A stretch of DNA of 64,000 nucleotides from Pilaira anomala (GCA_025716855.1 JAIXMQ010000011.1:496001-560000), one strand, 5' to 3'; shown: positions 22,587 through 34,602, numbered from the stretch's first letter. Numbers and translations are program-made. The notes: a model not told the origin generated them from the sequence alone.

Positions 22587-24284
22587 ATGACAGAGTGGAA
22601 ACCTACGGGAACTAACTTGGCTCTTCCTAAAGTGTTTGGTTCAACTTCACCTAACCTGAATAATAATAATCGCTCATTCTTATTTTCTAGCCAGCCCATG
22701 GAAGAAGAAAGTTTTGAAGACTTTAATTTTCCAGTTAACTTGGATATACTCGGTCCCATAAAACCACCACGACCTGTTGTCCTTGAAAAGTCACAACAGT
22801 TACAGCAGCAGCGGCAACAACAACAGCAACAGCAACAACAACAACGACAACATCCACCACTACCTTCAGTCGAGACAATCGCCACTGTTCCGTCTGTAGT
22901 AAAAATGAAACGTCAAACACATGTCCGCAACTACAAAGTATATGCAGGAAATACAATTTTCTTTTGTGGTGGAAGGTTTCTAACCAGTAGGGCATTTTGG
23001 GCTTTCTGTCTTTCTTTAGCGTTGTTGTTCACTCCTTGTATCCTATTTCTTATTTTTACGTAGTGTATATATATATATATATTTTTTCATTTTTATTTGG
23101 TATTGGAATTAATGATTTGTATATAATTTATAGATGTCCTTGGTTATGGTATAATATATCGCCAGCTATTCCGGTTGTGTTCGCTTATATTTTTTTACTA
23201 ACTTTTGCTTCCATGTTGAAAACTTCTTGGACCGATCCTGGTGTAAGCCTTTTTCTCCTATATCTGAATCCATGTGTTAATATATATATATATATCTGTT
23301 AATAAATAGATTCTACCTAGAAATTTGGATAAAAGAGCATCAAGTAAGCTACGACCAGAAACGCAAGATGGATATGGTTTTCGTTATTCTTCCATGTCTG
23401 ATCAAAGTATACCATCACCAAAAGAAGTAACGATAAAAGGAGTACAAGTACGGTTAAAGTATTGTGAAACTTGCTATATATATAGACCACCTAGAGCTAG
23501 TCACTGTAAACAATGTGATAATTGTGTAGGCAGGTAACATATTTGATAAAATTGAAGCTGGGGCTAATTTTGTACTAAACTATATGGCATTTTTCTCTTA
23601 CAGAAAACGAAGATCATCATTGTATTTGGCTAAACAATTGCATCGGTAAAAGAAACTATACAACTTTTTTTACATTCATTGTTTGCTGCACCACATTATG
23701 CTGTTATGTCGTAGCATTTTCACTTATACACGTCATTACTGCGTACCTGAATCAAACAAAACCTTTTCTGCAGTCGCTGTCTCAAACTCCTGTTAGTTTC
23801 TTTGTTGCCATATTTTGTTTTGCATTATTATTTCCTATTAGTTCATTGACTGGTTTCCATTGTTTTTTGCTAATGCGAGGCGTTACAACGCACGAACAGG
23901 TAAGGCTTTACTTTAAAGGGGGCTGTTTTAATGTATTGCATAATATTTATATTTGTATACTATTTATAGGTACGTGCAAAACTCGCATCTACCCCATTTG
24001 AAGATCATCCGTTCAATCTAGGTAATCCGTTCCGAAATATGTACCATATACTGTGTAGACCGCATAATAAAAGGTAAAAAGTGATGTATTCCCCTTTTTC
24101 TGTAATATTACTAACAGTTTACTTTGCAATTAGCTATATTGCAAGACGTAAATTTGCAGAAGAAATAGTTCAAATTAATCCAGATCCTACTTCTTCCAAT
24201 GAAATAACTAATTCAAACTTATCTACTGTACAAGACACCTTGGAAAATGTCGCGACATCTAGTATTCCTCTACAAAACAGATAA
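22587..24284 (+). CDS. ERF2: DHHC protein S-palmitoyltransferase (Erf2-like)
   Basis: Six exons (22587-23059, 23134-23242, 23310-23529, 23604-23899, 23970-24073, 24134-24284) sum to 1353 nt, or 450 aa. The cysteine-rich domain reads [20 protein letters not shown], then [19 protein letters not shown], with the catalytic DHHC at about residues 271-274. Four membrane segments fit: two before (about 132-157 and 165-187) and two after the domain. The N-terminus is low complexity with a Gln run. The intron between CV and ENEDHHC only keeps frame if it begins with GC at 23530 (TAG/GCAGGT). The last intron (24074-24133) removes an in-frame TAA and rebuilds RPHNKSYI, close to the RP.PPSYI end of Erf2. 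Erf2 palmitoylates Ras with Erf4 at the ER; the substrate here is inferred. Confidence 0.88.
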
Positions 24285-24773
24285 TTATTTCTGTGTGTAT
24301 ATTTTTTCTTATTCCTTCTAATACTTTAATACTCTCTCTTTCTTTCTGTATATATTAAATAAATATAAAACATTTAAATAGAATTATTTATCACAGCCTA
24401 GAACCAAAGTTCTGTGATAGACATCTGTTCATCAATCGTAATGAACAGAACCACAAGAAGGTTCATTAATATATAATATTAGTACATATTAAAAAAAATC
24501 TAAAAGGGGAAGGGGAAATATAAAGAAATCAATATATAATGACAACTATTACACGAAGTGCAATACATCCCACTATATATTCATTATAACAGAGATATGT
24601 CTGTGAAATATAAAAAGAACAATAGACTTTTGTTTTCCCAGAAGTTAAAAGACAAAAGGGATAACTGTTTACCCGAATAATTGCATCGTCTTTTTATTCA
24701 AAACTCCAATTTGGGAGGTTTTTTTTTTTGACTTTTTTTTTTTTTTTTTTTTTTACACTGATAAAAACATATT
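24285..24773. other. Intergenic
   Basis: No gene is seen. There is a small inverted repeat near 24396-24466 (TTATTTATCACAGCC / GAACCAAAG...GAACAGAACC region, weak) and a T tract of about 25 just before the next ATG. Confidence 0.5.
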
Positions 24774-25574
24774 ATGCCACCACGTTATCAACCAACACAG
24801 AATGCGATTCAAAGACCACTCCAAAATGAAATATTAACCTTAAATAAATTGCTTGGAACTGTAAGCTTATTATTTTTAAATAAAAGCTGTTAACTCATGT
24901 CATCCTTAGGACATTCTCGAACAAGCAGCACGTATTCTTGATCACTTTGTCGCAACAAAAGAAAAGTAAAGAAAGTTTTTATTTTACAAGAACCAAAGCC
25001 TTATTACTTATTTTTATTTTAGTAAGCTTGAAGCTTCTTCATTCGAAACACCACCTTATTTAAATGACAAACTATTGGAAAAGTGTGAAGATTTCGAAAC
25101 AGTGTGCGATCAAATATATTTTATTTTGGTACGAAAGTGAAAAATCGACATGACCTTAATAAGAAAACTAATGTTTTTATATCACAGGAACAATCGAAAC
25201 GGGTGTTACAGTTAGAGTGGCAGCAAAAGATGATTCAAGTGAAAGCAGACAATCTGGAAAAGGAAAAGCGATTAGCTGAGAAATCGGAAGAAGAGCAACA
25301 TCAACCAGAGCCTATGGATACAGATATGGATTTTGAATCTTCACAAATGGATATTTCATTATCACTTGATGAGCCTACGTTAAATGAAGTCCCACAACAA
25401 AAGCAGAATGATGGGATCAATACAGACATTATAGATGAAGAAGATATGGAAGAACTCTTGCAAATACAAAGAGATCGTCTAGATCGATTAAAGAAAGTGA
25501 TCGTGTTAGGTATGGACGCAGATACTGTAAAAGCAAATGGAGCTGATGGAGATAAAGAAGATTTATTGTTTTAA
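24774..25574 (+). CDS. Small acidic nuclear-type protein, possible Mediator tail subunit
   Basis: Four exons (24774-24860, 24910-24965, 25023-25128, 25188-25574) sum to 636 nt, or 211 aa. The N-terminal half is helical (NEILTLNKLLGTDILEQAAR, then LNDKLLEKCEDFETVCDQI) and runs into a charged coiled-coil stretch. The middle is acidic and rich in M, D, E and Q (EPMDTDMDFESS). The C-terminal helix reads DMEELLQIQRDRLDRLKKV. Size and layout resemble Mediator tail subunits Med2/Med29 of fungi, where a conserved helical bundle precedes an acidic tail. That match is by shape and a few residues only, so treat it as a guess. Its stop is 19 bp from the stop of the convergent mitochondrial gene. Confidence 0.75.
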
Positions 25575-25593
25575 AAAATAAAATTATATGTTT

Positions 25594-26135
25594 CTACATT
25601 TTGGCTTTTGGTTTGATAGCTTTACGTACAAAGGCAACCATGGGCCCAATTAGACGCTCTGCCATGAAGGGCGTCATTGCTGCTGATACTGCAATTCGAA
25701 GTGGTAATAAAGCCTAAAGCAGTATTAAGGATAAAAGTCTTAATTTTTTTCTTATTTTATATGATTTACCTTAACAATACAATAAGTTGTAACTAAATTC
25801 ACCATGACTTGATTGTCAGGCTCAAGAGGTGGATATTTGTAGTAAACCCGTGCTTTATTGATAAATTTATTTCCTTCTGTTACAACATTCTCTGGAAAAG
25901 GTATTTTTAAGGAAGAGTTATCAAGCGCGAAATAAATGAATGGAAAGGGTGCTACAGCTGTCAACTCATGCAATATAGCAAAGCTGGTCATGTAGGATCC
26001 TGGTTTATTTTTGAACTGTTGTGCGTATTTACGGTAACCAGTTAAGACGGGTTGTGATGTTGTGGTATACCTCTTACTGAATAAAGTTAATGCTTTACTG
26101 GATTCACGACGCAATGATGTTGATAGAAATGACAT
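25594..26135 (-). CDS. Mitochondrial membrane protein, Mrx11/FAM210-like
   Basis: Two exons (26135-25770, 25713-25594) give 486 nt, or 161 aa. The first 30 residues are rich in S, R, T and K with no acids until later (MSFLSTSLRRESSKALTLFSKRY), a typical mitochondrial presequence. A hydrophobic segment follows in YMTSFAILHELTAVAPFPFI, and a second in the last exon (VKALLPLRIAVSAAMTPFMA). The FAILHE.TA.-P pattern recalls yeast Mrx11 and the FAM210 (DUF1279) group of mitochondrial inner-membrane proteins, linked to mitoribosome complexes. Family assignment is moderate; mitochondrial location is more secure. Confidence 0.8.
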
Positions 26136-26222
26136 TGTCTATGAATTGTTTTAACTACAAAAAAAAAAGAGGTTCAATTCTTTTAGTAATTTCATGCCCA
26201 AAAAAGGGATTTTTTTCACGTC

Positions 26223-26749
26223 ATGGGCAATATGTTCACTCTGTCTCAGCTTGAAATAGAGAGGTTTGGCAAATCTATCGATGTGCCGGCAATTTTATTC
26301 TATAAAGAATCAGCACCTACTAGTTATAATCAACTAGCTGGCTGTAATGACTCTCGTCTAACTTCTGCTGTTAGATGTGATTTTCTGCTGTTCGATTGTA
26401 TGAAAGATTGAAACGAGGACCCGTATGGCAAAGGTTTAGGATTTGGTGCGACTGAAGTTAAAGGAAATTATAATGATTTCTCAGATCATTTAAAAGACGC
26501 GTTTTTTAAGTTGCTAAGAACTCTTAAAATGTATTTGATGACCTTATGAAAACCAAGTCAGAATTGATAGGGTCTTTACAAATAGTTGGATTTATTCACT
26601 CTGGTTTAGACTGCACCATGGCTCAAGTACACGGACCTACGGAGTATACAATTTGTGTGACTAGGCACAAAACGGTGGAAATCAAGTACTATTTTACCGT
26701 CAATGCTGTCAGCTGGGTTATGCAAAGAATTCATGAATTAGGTTTTTGA
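26223..26749 (+). pseudogene. Decayed relative of the GEVK-motif gene
   Basis: The frame from 26223 contains SRLTSAVRCDFLLF, then a stop (TGA at 26409), then continues in the same frame with GKGLGFGATEVKGNYNDF (E and K codons at 26454 and 26460) and a helix DHLKDAFFKLLRTL. A frameshift then moves the reading to the frame of 26546, which gives VGFIHSGLDCTMAQVHGPTEYTICV, aligning with FGIFINGKHMQL...YTYHI of the gene at 2666-4123. The order D, E-V-K, helix, strand pair is the same in both. At least one nonsense and one frameshift change are visible and no start or introns can be traced, so it is not functional. Confidence 0.65.
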
Positions 26750-28321
26750 GCTTTTTGTCTCGTCGTCTGAAGAAGCAGGAAAAGGGACTTTTCCTTGAAA
26801 ATCAGGTTGTCTTACCTATGACATCTACATTTCAATTAACACAGGCGCTCCCAAGAAAGAAAGAAAAAAAAAACCACTTAGTCACGTCATGGGAAATATA
26901 GAACTTATTCTTATTTTGGCTCTGTTTAAAATGTATAAATAGTATATATCCAAACATGTAAAGCTATTTTTTAATGGGAAGATCCGGTTTATTTAAATAA
27001 AAAAGGTCAAAATCTTCACACATACTTATCTTAGCCTGGTGTTACTCAGGAACTAAGAAGCATTTTTAGTTGACCTATGATTGCTTCTTTATGTAGTTAA
27101 TTGGGAGCAAACAGTAGCTTAATCCGTGCCTCTAATATTCAAATTTATTTTGTACCTGAATTTCATTTGCCTATAATTTTTGCTTACAGCTATTATATCT
27201 AAAATGGCAATTTTTTGCAAAAGATGCATTACAATGAATTTTTTTAGTTGTATTTGTGTATTACTCACAGCTCTTTTTTTTTTTTTTTTTTTTTTTTTTA
27301 CTGTTTATTTATGATTAAATGTAATTATATAGTATATTATACTAAATATCAAAGCCTGAGCCGCCGATTGAAAATGAGCGAAGGAGAGTGTTTTGAAACA
27401 GATTAGAAACATCGTAGCTTTTTGATAATTCTTGACATATTTAAGTTGAGCAAAGTTTGTTACTATCATACTCATAAAGCGGGGGAAAATATAAAACATA
27501 GGATTTAGGTTAAGTTAACACTATAAATAAATCCTAAAATTAACTTTGGGGTGTAAGTTAAATTGTAAAAACAAACTGATATACTACGTGTTGTCCAACA
27601 TTCCTTTAATTTAATAATTTGCCCTGAGCAAGATATTATAATATATATAAAAAACTCATTTAATAAACGCATATTTTCATACAGCGCGGAAAGATGCGCA
27701 GTAGGGATCTCGCATGAGAAATCCCGACTATCCGCTTCTATTGAGAGGATAGTGTATCTCTCGGTAGTTCACATTAAAAGACAAAAGAATGCTGAAAAGA
27801 ATGATCCAGATCTTACTCAAGTATAAATCAAATGTGTTTATTCATTTTATCGGGTCGTTTGTTTTATAAAAAGCAAAATCTATTTTTGTTGATGAAAACT
27901 GAAAACCAAGGAGAATACCTCCTACATTTACACGGATTTTTTTATGAAAAAATGAATGAGACTAAAACGAATTTGTACACTTATACTATCGAGTGAGAGA
28001 ATATTAAATTTTTCCGTGATTTCCCAGATATACATGCACGTAATGGTGACATCCGTCATGATATACATACATCATTATAAAAAAACGATTATTAGGTTAG
28101 TTGAATTTAGGAATCAGAAAAAAAAAAAAAAAAAAAAAAGGATTGTTAGTATAAAAGAAAAGCTAAATGAACATGTCCTTCTTCTTTTATTTACGAAATC
28201 GTTGTATCCTCTCTTTAGCCTACCCCTTATTGTCTCGGGCCTTTATTCACCTTACGTCCCTGACAATAATTTCCGTAAATCCAGTTGATATTTAATTTTC
28301 CTTTTCAAATACTAAAAATCA
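26750..28321. other. Intergenic
   Basis: No gene is supported. It contains a T tract (about 27274-27299), an A tract (about 28120-28139) and the three-hairpin cluster listed separately. Short open frames here lack family resemblance. Confidence 0.5.
27683..27772. other. Cluster of three adjacent hairpins
   Basis: Three inverted repeats follow each other: GCGC(GGAAAGAT)GCGC at about 27684-27699, GGGATCTCGCATGAGAAATCCC at about 27704-27725, and ACTATCC(...)GGATAGT at about 27727-27753. The stretch is clearly richer in G and C than its flanks. It matches no RNA family I know. It could be a structured RNA or the end of an unclassified element. Confidence 0.45.
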
Positions 28322-30365
28322 ATGTTATCTTTACGTCTGATTTGTGGCCTTGCTCTGTCTGTTATCTCTGTTTCTGCAGCAAATAGCCATGCCTCATATA
28401 CATGTGATTCACCAATTTATTGTGAGGGTGATATTCTTCATGCTGTTCAAATGGCAAGAATCTTCCCTGACTCAAAGACATTTGTCGATATGGTAAGAAG
28501 AATTTAAAAAGTTTATTTTTGTGTAAAAATTAAATTTTATGCGCATATTTTTTAGCCTACTTCAAAGCCAGAAGCCCAAGTAATTGAAGCCTTTCATGCT
28601 TTAGGCGGTGTCAATGCTACGAAGGATCAAATACAACAGTTCTTAAATGAGAACTTCTTGGAAGCGGGTAGTGATATCAAGATGTTGACTAATGTCACCA
28701 TTCCAGAACTAGAGTGGATTGACAAAGTCACTAATCCTGATTACAGAGGTTGGATCAGTCATTTGAATCAAGCTTGGACTAATTTAACTTTTACGTTTGA
28801 TACTTCCCAACTATGCAAGAATTGTTCTTCTTCTATTTTGCCCGTAAGTCGTCCTTTTGTTGTTCCAGGCGGCAGATTCCGTGAGTTTTATTATTGGTAA
28901 AGTATACAAAAGATACAGCAATATTGAAAGGAAACTTGTTATTCACACTTTTTTATAGGGATTCATATTTTGTTATCAAAGGACTATTGCTTAGCGACCA
29001 AGTTGATACCGCGAAAGACATGATTTTGAACTTCTTTGATTTTGTAGAGACTTATGGGTTTATTCGTAAGTAGTTTTTTTTTTTTAATACCTTCACCACA
29101 CAGATAAACTAACCTGAAATACAGCCAACGGAGCGCGTATGTATTACCTCAACCGATCACAACCACCCTTTTTAACTCAAATGGTACAAGAGTACTGGGA
29201 AAAAACCGGGGATGATGACTTCATGGCTACTGCGTTACCTTATCTGGATAAGGAATACGCTCACTGGATGACGAATGCTTCAATCACTGTACAAGATCCC
29301 AAGAACAAGCAAAAACATTACAAACTTAACCATTATGCTACCACTAATACTACACCTCGTCCTGAATCTTATGTCGAAGACTATAACACTGTTAATAATG
29401 GTACAAATTACAGTAAAGAGGAAAAGGATCGTTTGTACGCAGATATTGCTGCTGGTGCCGAATCAGGTTGGGATTATTCTTCTCGTTGGTCTATTGTAAA
29501 GTACCCCGCTCATGACCAAAAGGAAAGCTATGAAATGTTGCGTCAAATAAACACCGCCAACACTGTACCCATTGATTTGAACTCACTTTTATGGAATACA
29601 GAATCCATGATGGCTGAGTGGTATACTCAATTTGGTGGAAAATCCAAACGCGCTAAGAGAAAGTCTGCTTATTATCAAACACAAGCCAAAAAACGTTTAG
29701 AAGCCATAGAAAAATTGATGTGGAACGAAACAGATTATACTTTTTATGATTACAATATGACGGCAAAGGCACAAAACCTTGAATTTACACCAGCAAGTTT
29801 ATTCCCACTCTGGCTTGGTGCTATTCCCCAATGTATCTTGGATGACAAAGATACGTTATCTCATGTCTATGATGAGACTGAGAATTCGCTTCGAAAGTAT
29901 CCCGGTATCTTGTCTACTTCCTATTACAATACTACGCTGCAATGGGATTGGCCTAACGGTTGGCCACCACTTTCTTATGTCGCTATGGATGGAATGCTTC
30001 GAATTGAAAAGTATTTAAATGAAGAAAATGATGATGATGAAAAGATTTATACAACAGGTAGAGGTACCTCTATTGCTCGTCTTTCATATACTCTTGCTGA
30101 GCGTTATGCAGCATCCGCTTACTGTGGTTGGTACAACACAGGTGGATCTCTTCCAGGTCTTCTTGAAAAAGTAGAAAATGCGACGGATGATGGTCATATG
30201 TTTGAAAAATTCGATGTGAATACGATTGGTGTTTCCGGTAGTCAAGGTGAATATGTATCCCAAACAGGTTTTGGCTGGACCAATGGTGTTGCTTTGTGGA
30301 TTTTTGATACCTTTACAAATATGACAGCACCTGATTGTACAGAAACAGTTGTCTTAAACATTTAA
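28322..30365 (+). CDS. Secreted GH37 trehalase
   Basis: Four exons (28322-28492, 28556-28896, 28959-29065, 29125-30365) sum to 1860 nt, or 619 aa. The splice at 28896/28959 completes PGGRFREFYYWDSYF (trehalase signature 1, about residues 160-176), and QWDWPNGWPP (signature 2) is near residue 478. The N-terminus has a hydrophobic signal peptide (LICGLALSVISVSAA), and many N-x-S/T sites occur in the chain, so the enzyme is secreted or periplasmic. It splits trehalose to two glucose. Cytosolic neutral trehalases have a long phosphorylated N-terminus and calcium-binding region; neither is present, so this is the acidic/extracellular-type GH37. The end is a short hydrophilic tail with no membrane anchor. 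Confidence 0.95.
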
Positions 30366-30572
30366 TTAAAATCATATAAAATAAAAACCTTATTGGTGAC
30401 CTGAATTAGTTTTTCATAAGGCGACTTAAAAAAAAAAGCCACTTTGTATAAAAAAAACCAGTCTCAAACAGAGTGCATTTTTTTGTTTTTGGCTTCTAGG
30501 GAGAAGTGTCAAAATTTTTTATTTCGCTTTCCCTTTGTTTAAAAACTAACAGATTTTAATCAACTTTATATA

Positions 30573-31682
30573 ATGGCTTTCGAATCTCGTGGTGGTTTCA
30601 GCGGTGGCCGTGGTGCTTCTCGTGGTGGTTTCGGTGGTGATCGTGGAGGCCGTGGTGGAGGCCGTGGTGGTTTCGGTGGCGATCGTGGAGGCCGTGGTGG
30701 TTTCGGTGGAGGCCGTGGTGGAGGTCGTGGTGGTTTCGGTGGCGATCGTGGAGGCCGTGGTGGTTTCGGTGGAGGCCGTGGTGGAGGTCGTGGTGGTTTC
30801 GGCGGCGATCGTGGAGGTCGTGGTGGTAAGATTATTGTTAAAAGAGATTTGTAGATGATTTACTCAACATGTAAATTCTTTTTTTTAAAAATAGGTGGCC
30901 GTGGTGCTCCTCGCGGTGGCCGTGGTGCCCCTCGTGGTGGCCGTGGTGGTTTCGGTGGTGGAGCTCGTGGTGGAGCCAAGGTTGTTGTTGAACCTCATAG
31001 ACATGCCGGTATTTTCGTTGCCCGTGGTAAAGAAGATCTTTTAGTTACCAAGAACCTTGTTCCTGGAGAAGCCGTATACGGTGAAAAGCGTATTTCTATC
31101 GATGGTCCCGATGGTACAAAGATTGAATACCGTGTTTGGAATCCTTTCAGATCTAAGTTAGCCGCTGCCGTTTTAGGTGGTCTTGATCATATTCATATTG
31201 CCCCTGGAAAGAAGGTCTTATATCTCGGTGCTGCTTCCGGTACCTCAGTTTCTCATGTTGCTGATATTGTTGGCCCTGAAGGTGCTGTTTATGCCGTCGA
31301 ATTCTCTCACCGTCCCGGTCGTGATTTAATTAATATGGCCAAGAAGAGAACCAACGTTGTTCCTATTATTGAAGATGCTCGTCATCCCCAAAAATATCGT
31401 ATGCTCGTTCCTATGGTTGATGTCATCTTTGCTGATGTTGCCCAACCTGATCAAGCTCGTATTATCACCTTGAATGCCCATCATTTCCTCAAGAATGACG
31501 GTCATATTGTTATTTCTATCAAGGCCTCTTGTATTGACTCCACTGTTGATGCTGCTACTGTCTTTGCTCGTGAAGTCAAGAAGCTTCAAGAAGAGAGAAT
31601 TAAGCCTCAAGAACAATTGACTCTTGAACCTTATGAGAGAGATCACGCCGTTGTTGTTGGTAAATATGTTCGCACCAAGTAA
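30573..31682 (+). CDS. NOP1: Fibrillarin, rRNA 2'-O-methyltransferase
   Basis: Two exons (30573-30825, 30895-31682) sum to 1041 nt, or 346 aa. The first about 105 residues are a Gly/Arg-rich domain of RGG, RGGFGG and RGAPRGG units, encoded by near-identical DNA repeats. The catalytic domain follows: [26 protein letters not shown]-binding [30 protein letters not shown], and [13 protein letters not shown]. Fibrillarin is the methyltransferase of C/D-box snoRNPs in the nucleolus and also methylates histone H2A glutamine. The single intron splits the RGG domain and keeps the GGRG register. Codon use is strongly biased to CGT, GGT and GTC as in highly expressed genes. The arginines are likely asymmetrically dimethylated. 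Confidence 0.97.
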
Positions 31683-33293
31683 ATTTTTTTTTAGAAAAAG
31701 AAAAAAAATTACTCTGCTTTTACAAACAATTCTATACATCACTATATTTTTTTTTTACCTTAACCATACACCATCATTTTATAATGTTTTGTTTTTTTTT
31801 ATTCTTTATCTCCTTCCTTTCTCCGTCTAAAAGCTTAGATTCTTGTAAATAAATGGAGATATTATTTTTCCCTTTGTCTTTTTAAAATTAAAAAAAAATT
31901 GCATAATAACTCCCATTTGAAGTGTGTTTGTTTTTCGTTTGTTCATATCGTCGTTTAAAATATTGGTTACACCCAACTTTCAATGTGTCTTTGTCCATCT
32001 GTCAAAAATTGAAAAATGGTGCATGTATGCAGAAATTAATCGATGGATACCTGCACATACAAGATTTTTTTTTACTGTATATACTTTAAATTTTGTTTGA
32101 TGGCTATTTACAACAACAGATTTTTCGTTCTGACTGCCATGTCTTGTAGCTATCATGGCCAGAATTTAACGCTATAGAAATGATTAAAACTGGTACCAGT
32201 TTTCCCCCTTTTTTTTTTTAACTATAAGATGAAGCAACTAAACTGGATAGAACTTGGGCTTCTATCCTACGTTAATTTATAAGTGTTTATTCACATATTT
32301 TAGTGTATATACATATATATATATATATATAACTACTGAGTATACTGATGAGAGTGAGAGAAAGTACCGAAGTGTAAGTACAGTGGAATATATAACAACC
32401 CATATGTTTCAAAGCAAAAGTGATAAAGGGATATGTATTCATATTTTGTTTTGAAATTAAATAAACCTGTTTACGATTTATCATGTGATACGATTGCTGT
32501 TTTAAAGAATAACTATTAGAGCACCTTATCTTTTTAAAGGTATGAGGATACTTGAATTTAAGCTAATTGATGTAATAAAAATCTCCAGATGTTATATATA
32601 ACTATAGTTAATGCATTTAAATTTTTATTTTTGCTAGATAGATAAAATTACTTTTGGTTTTAAATTTTCTTCATTTATCTTTTCATTATATATTTTCAAA
32701 CGGTCTCAATAAGTCCCATGATTTGTTCGAATTATTCTTTCATTTTGTCTCATTATACCTTTATACCAAATTTTAATGCTGATAAAAAATTATTACCCCT
32801 CTTTTTGTTTTGTGTTTCAATTTGGTTATTTGTCCTACAGTACATTCATACAAAGGAAAATAAAACCTAATGCCTACACCTTTTTATGTTTCTATCAATT
32901 ATATACCAAGCGTATATTTTTTTTTTTTTTTTTTATTTACAAATTACGTTTCTTTAAAAAAAAAGTGAACAAACCAAATTATTTTTTAACAATATGCATC
33001 ATATATTTATTTTAAAAAAGAGGATACCTTTAAAGATTGAAAAATCCGCCTAAAGAAATATCGTATTAATACAAACTAACAATTCATTTAAGCTTTAATT
33101 GGCGGTAGTAATGAAAGACCAAAGAACCAAAAAGACCTTTCTAATTGAACACCTTTATCTCTGTTGAAACTCAATCAAGATTCAAAAACCGGATTCTTCT
33201 GTGGCCAATAGTTATCCCCAACATTTTGTCAATCGAATTTTCATACACTGGTGTCACATATTCTTTTATTCTTTTTTCTTTTTTCTTATAGAA
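31683..33293. other. Intergenic
   Basis: No gene is seen. It holds AT-rich sequence with a (TA)n run near 32308-32330. The leader upstream of the J-protein gene ends in TTCTTATAG at about 33282-33290, which may be the 3' splice site of a 5' UTR intron. Confidence 0.5.
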
Positions 33294-34602
33294 ATGAACG
33301 AAACGAACAAGGAAGAAGCTTTACGTTGTCTTAAAATTGCAAAGAACCAATTTGGCTCTAAAAACTATGAAGCAGCTGTTCGTTTAACTAAAAAGTCTTT
33401 AGCACTTTTTGAAACAGAAGAAGCAAAAGAGTTTTTAACTAGAGCGGAGGAGAAGGCAGACAGTGGTGAATCAACTGGCTCATCCGCCAGCATTCCTCAA
33501 GCTGAAACTAAAGAAAAACCAGCTACAAGAGAGAAGCCTTCAGCTAGTGAACAATCAAAAGATGTAAAGGAAATATTGGCTTGTGGTACTGACTACTATA
33601 AGGTCCTGAAAGTGAATAAGAATTGTACTGAAGTCGAAATAAAAAAGTCGTACAGAAAGGTAAATGAGAAGATGACAAGATTGAAGAGGATCGTTATTAA
33701 ATACATGTTTAAACTTTATAGCTCGCACTCAAATTTCACCCAGATAAAAATAAAACGCCTGGTGCTGACGAGGCATTCAAATGTTAGTAGTATATAAATA
33801 AAAATTTAAATATACATTTCGATTTACTAACAATTATACAGTGATTTCAAAAGCATTTACTATATTATCAGATCCCCAAAAGAGAGCAATCCATGATGCA
33901 GGAGGATCAGATCCAGAACAGCGTGGTGGTGGTGGGGGTCATCCAGGATTTTCAGGATTTAGAGCGCAAAACTTTGGAGCATCACCGTTTGGAGAAGAAA
34001 TATCGCCTGAGGATTTATTTAATATGTTTTTTGGCGGAGGACAAGGTGTGAATATGGCAAATATGAGACAGGGTGGACAAACATTCAGATTTGGTGACAA
34101 TGGTTTTAGCAGTGCAACCTTTGTTGGGCCAGGTTTTCGTACTAGATCATTTGGACAACAACATCAACGTGCTCAACCACAACCAGAAAAAACAGTATGG
34201 ACAATTTTGCTACAAATATTACCATTAATTTTACTATTTGGTTATACTTTATTTTCTGGATTATTAACTGATGAAACTCCTATATTCTCATTTCAATCAA
34301 CTTCTGTTTATTCACAACCAAGAATGACAAAGTCTCATAATATTCCCTATTATGTTGATCCAAACGCGTTTACACCTTATTTATCGAATAATTATAAATT
34401 ATCAAAAGTAGAACAACAAGTAGAGGTTGATTGGGTTCGTTCATTACAACAATCCTGTTTACATGAACGTAAAGAACAACAATTAAAAATAAATAATGCT
34501 CGTGGTGCATTCGGTTTTGTTGGACGTAATGAAAAGCAATATCAAGAAGCATTAAATATGAAATTGAAAAGCTGTGACGAATTAAAAAAGTTTGGAATTT
34601 AA
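33294..34602 (+). CDS. ER-membrane J-protein (DNAJB12/14 type)
   Basis: Three exons (33294-33659, 33722-33782, 33842-34602) sum to 1188 nt, or 395 aa. An N-terminal helical repeat domain (EALRCLKIAKNQF.SKNYEAAVRLTKKSL) is followed by a linker and a J domain (DYYKVLKVNKN, SYRKLALKFHPDKN). The HPD motif (about residues 127-129) is formed across the first intron. A Gly/Phe-rich region leads to one membrane segment at about 260-285 (LLQILPLILLFGYTLF) and a C-terminal DUF1977 region. This is the layout of DNAJB12/DNAJB14 and yeast Hlj1-like proteins, which recruit Hsp70 to the ER surface for ERAD. It is convergent with the BTB gene, with stops 57 bp apart. Confidence 0.93.

Noticed and set aside
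23520..24284. DHHC gene as a pseudogene with a frameshift and a nonsense codon
   Set aside because: A GC-AG intron and a 60-bp GT-AG intron explain both and restore conserved motifs; the exon sum is a multiple of three.
30589..30858. Val-rich frame overlapping fibrillarin
   Set aside because: It is a shifted reading of the GGT/CGT repeats; the RGG frame matches the family.
32060..32280. Possible C-terminal Tc1 transposase fragment (WPEFNAIE)
   Set aside because: Only a few residues agree and several stops lie around it; too weak to call.
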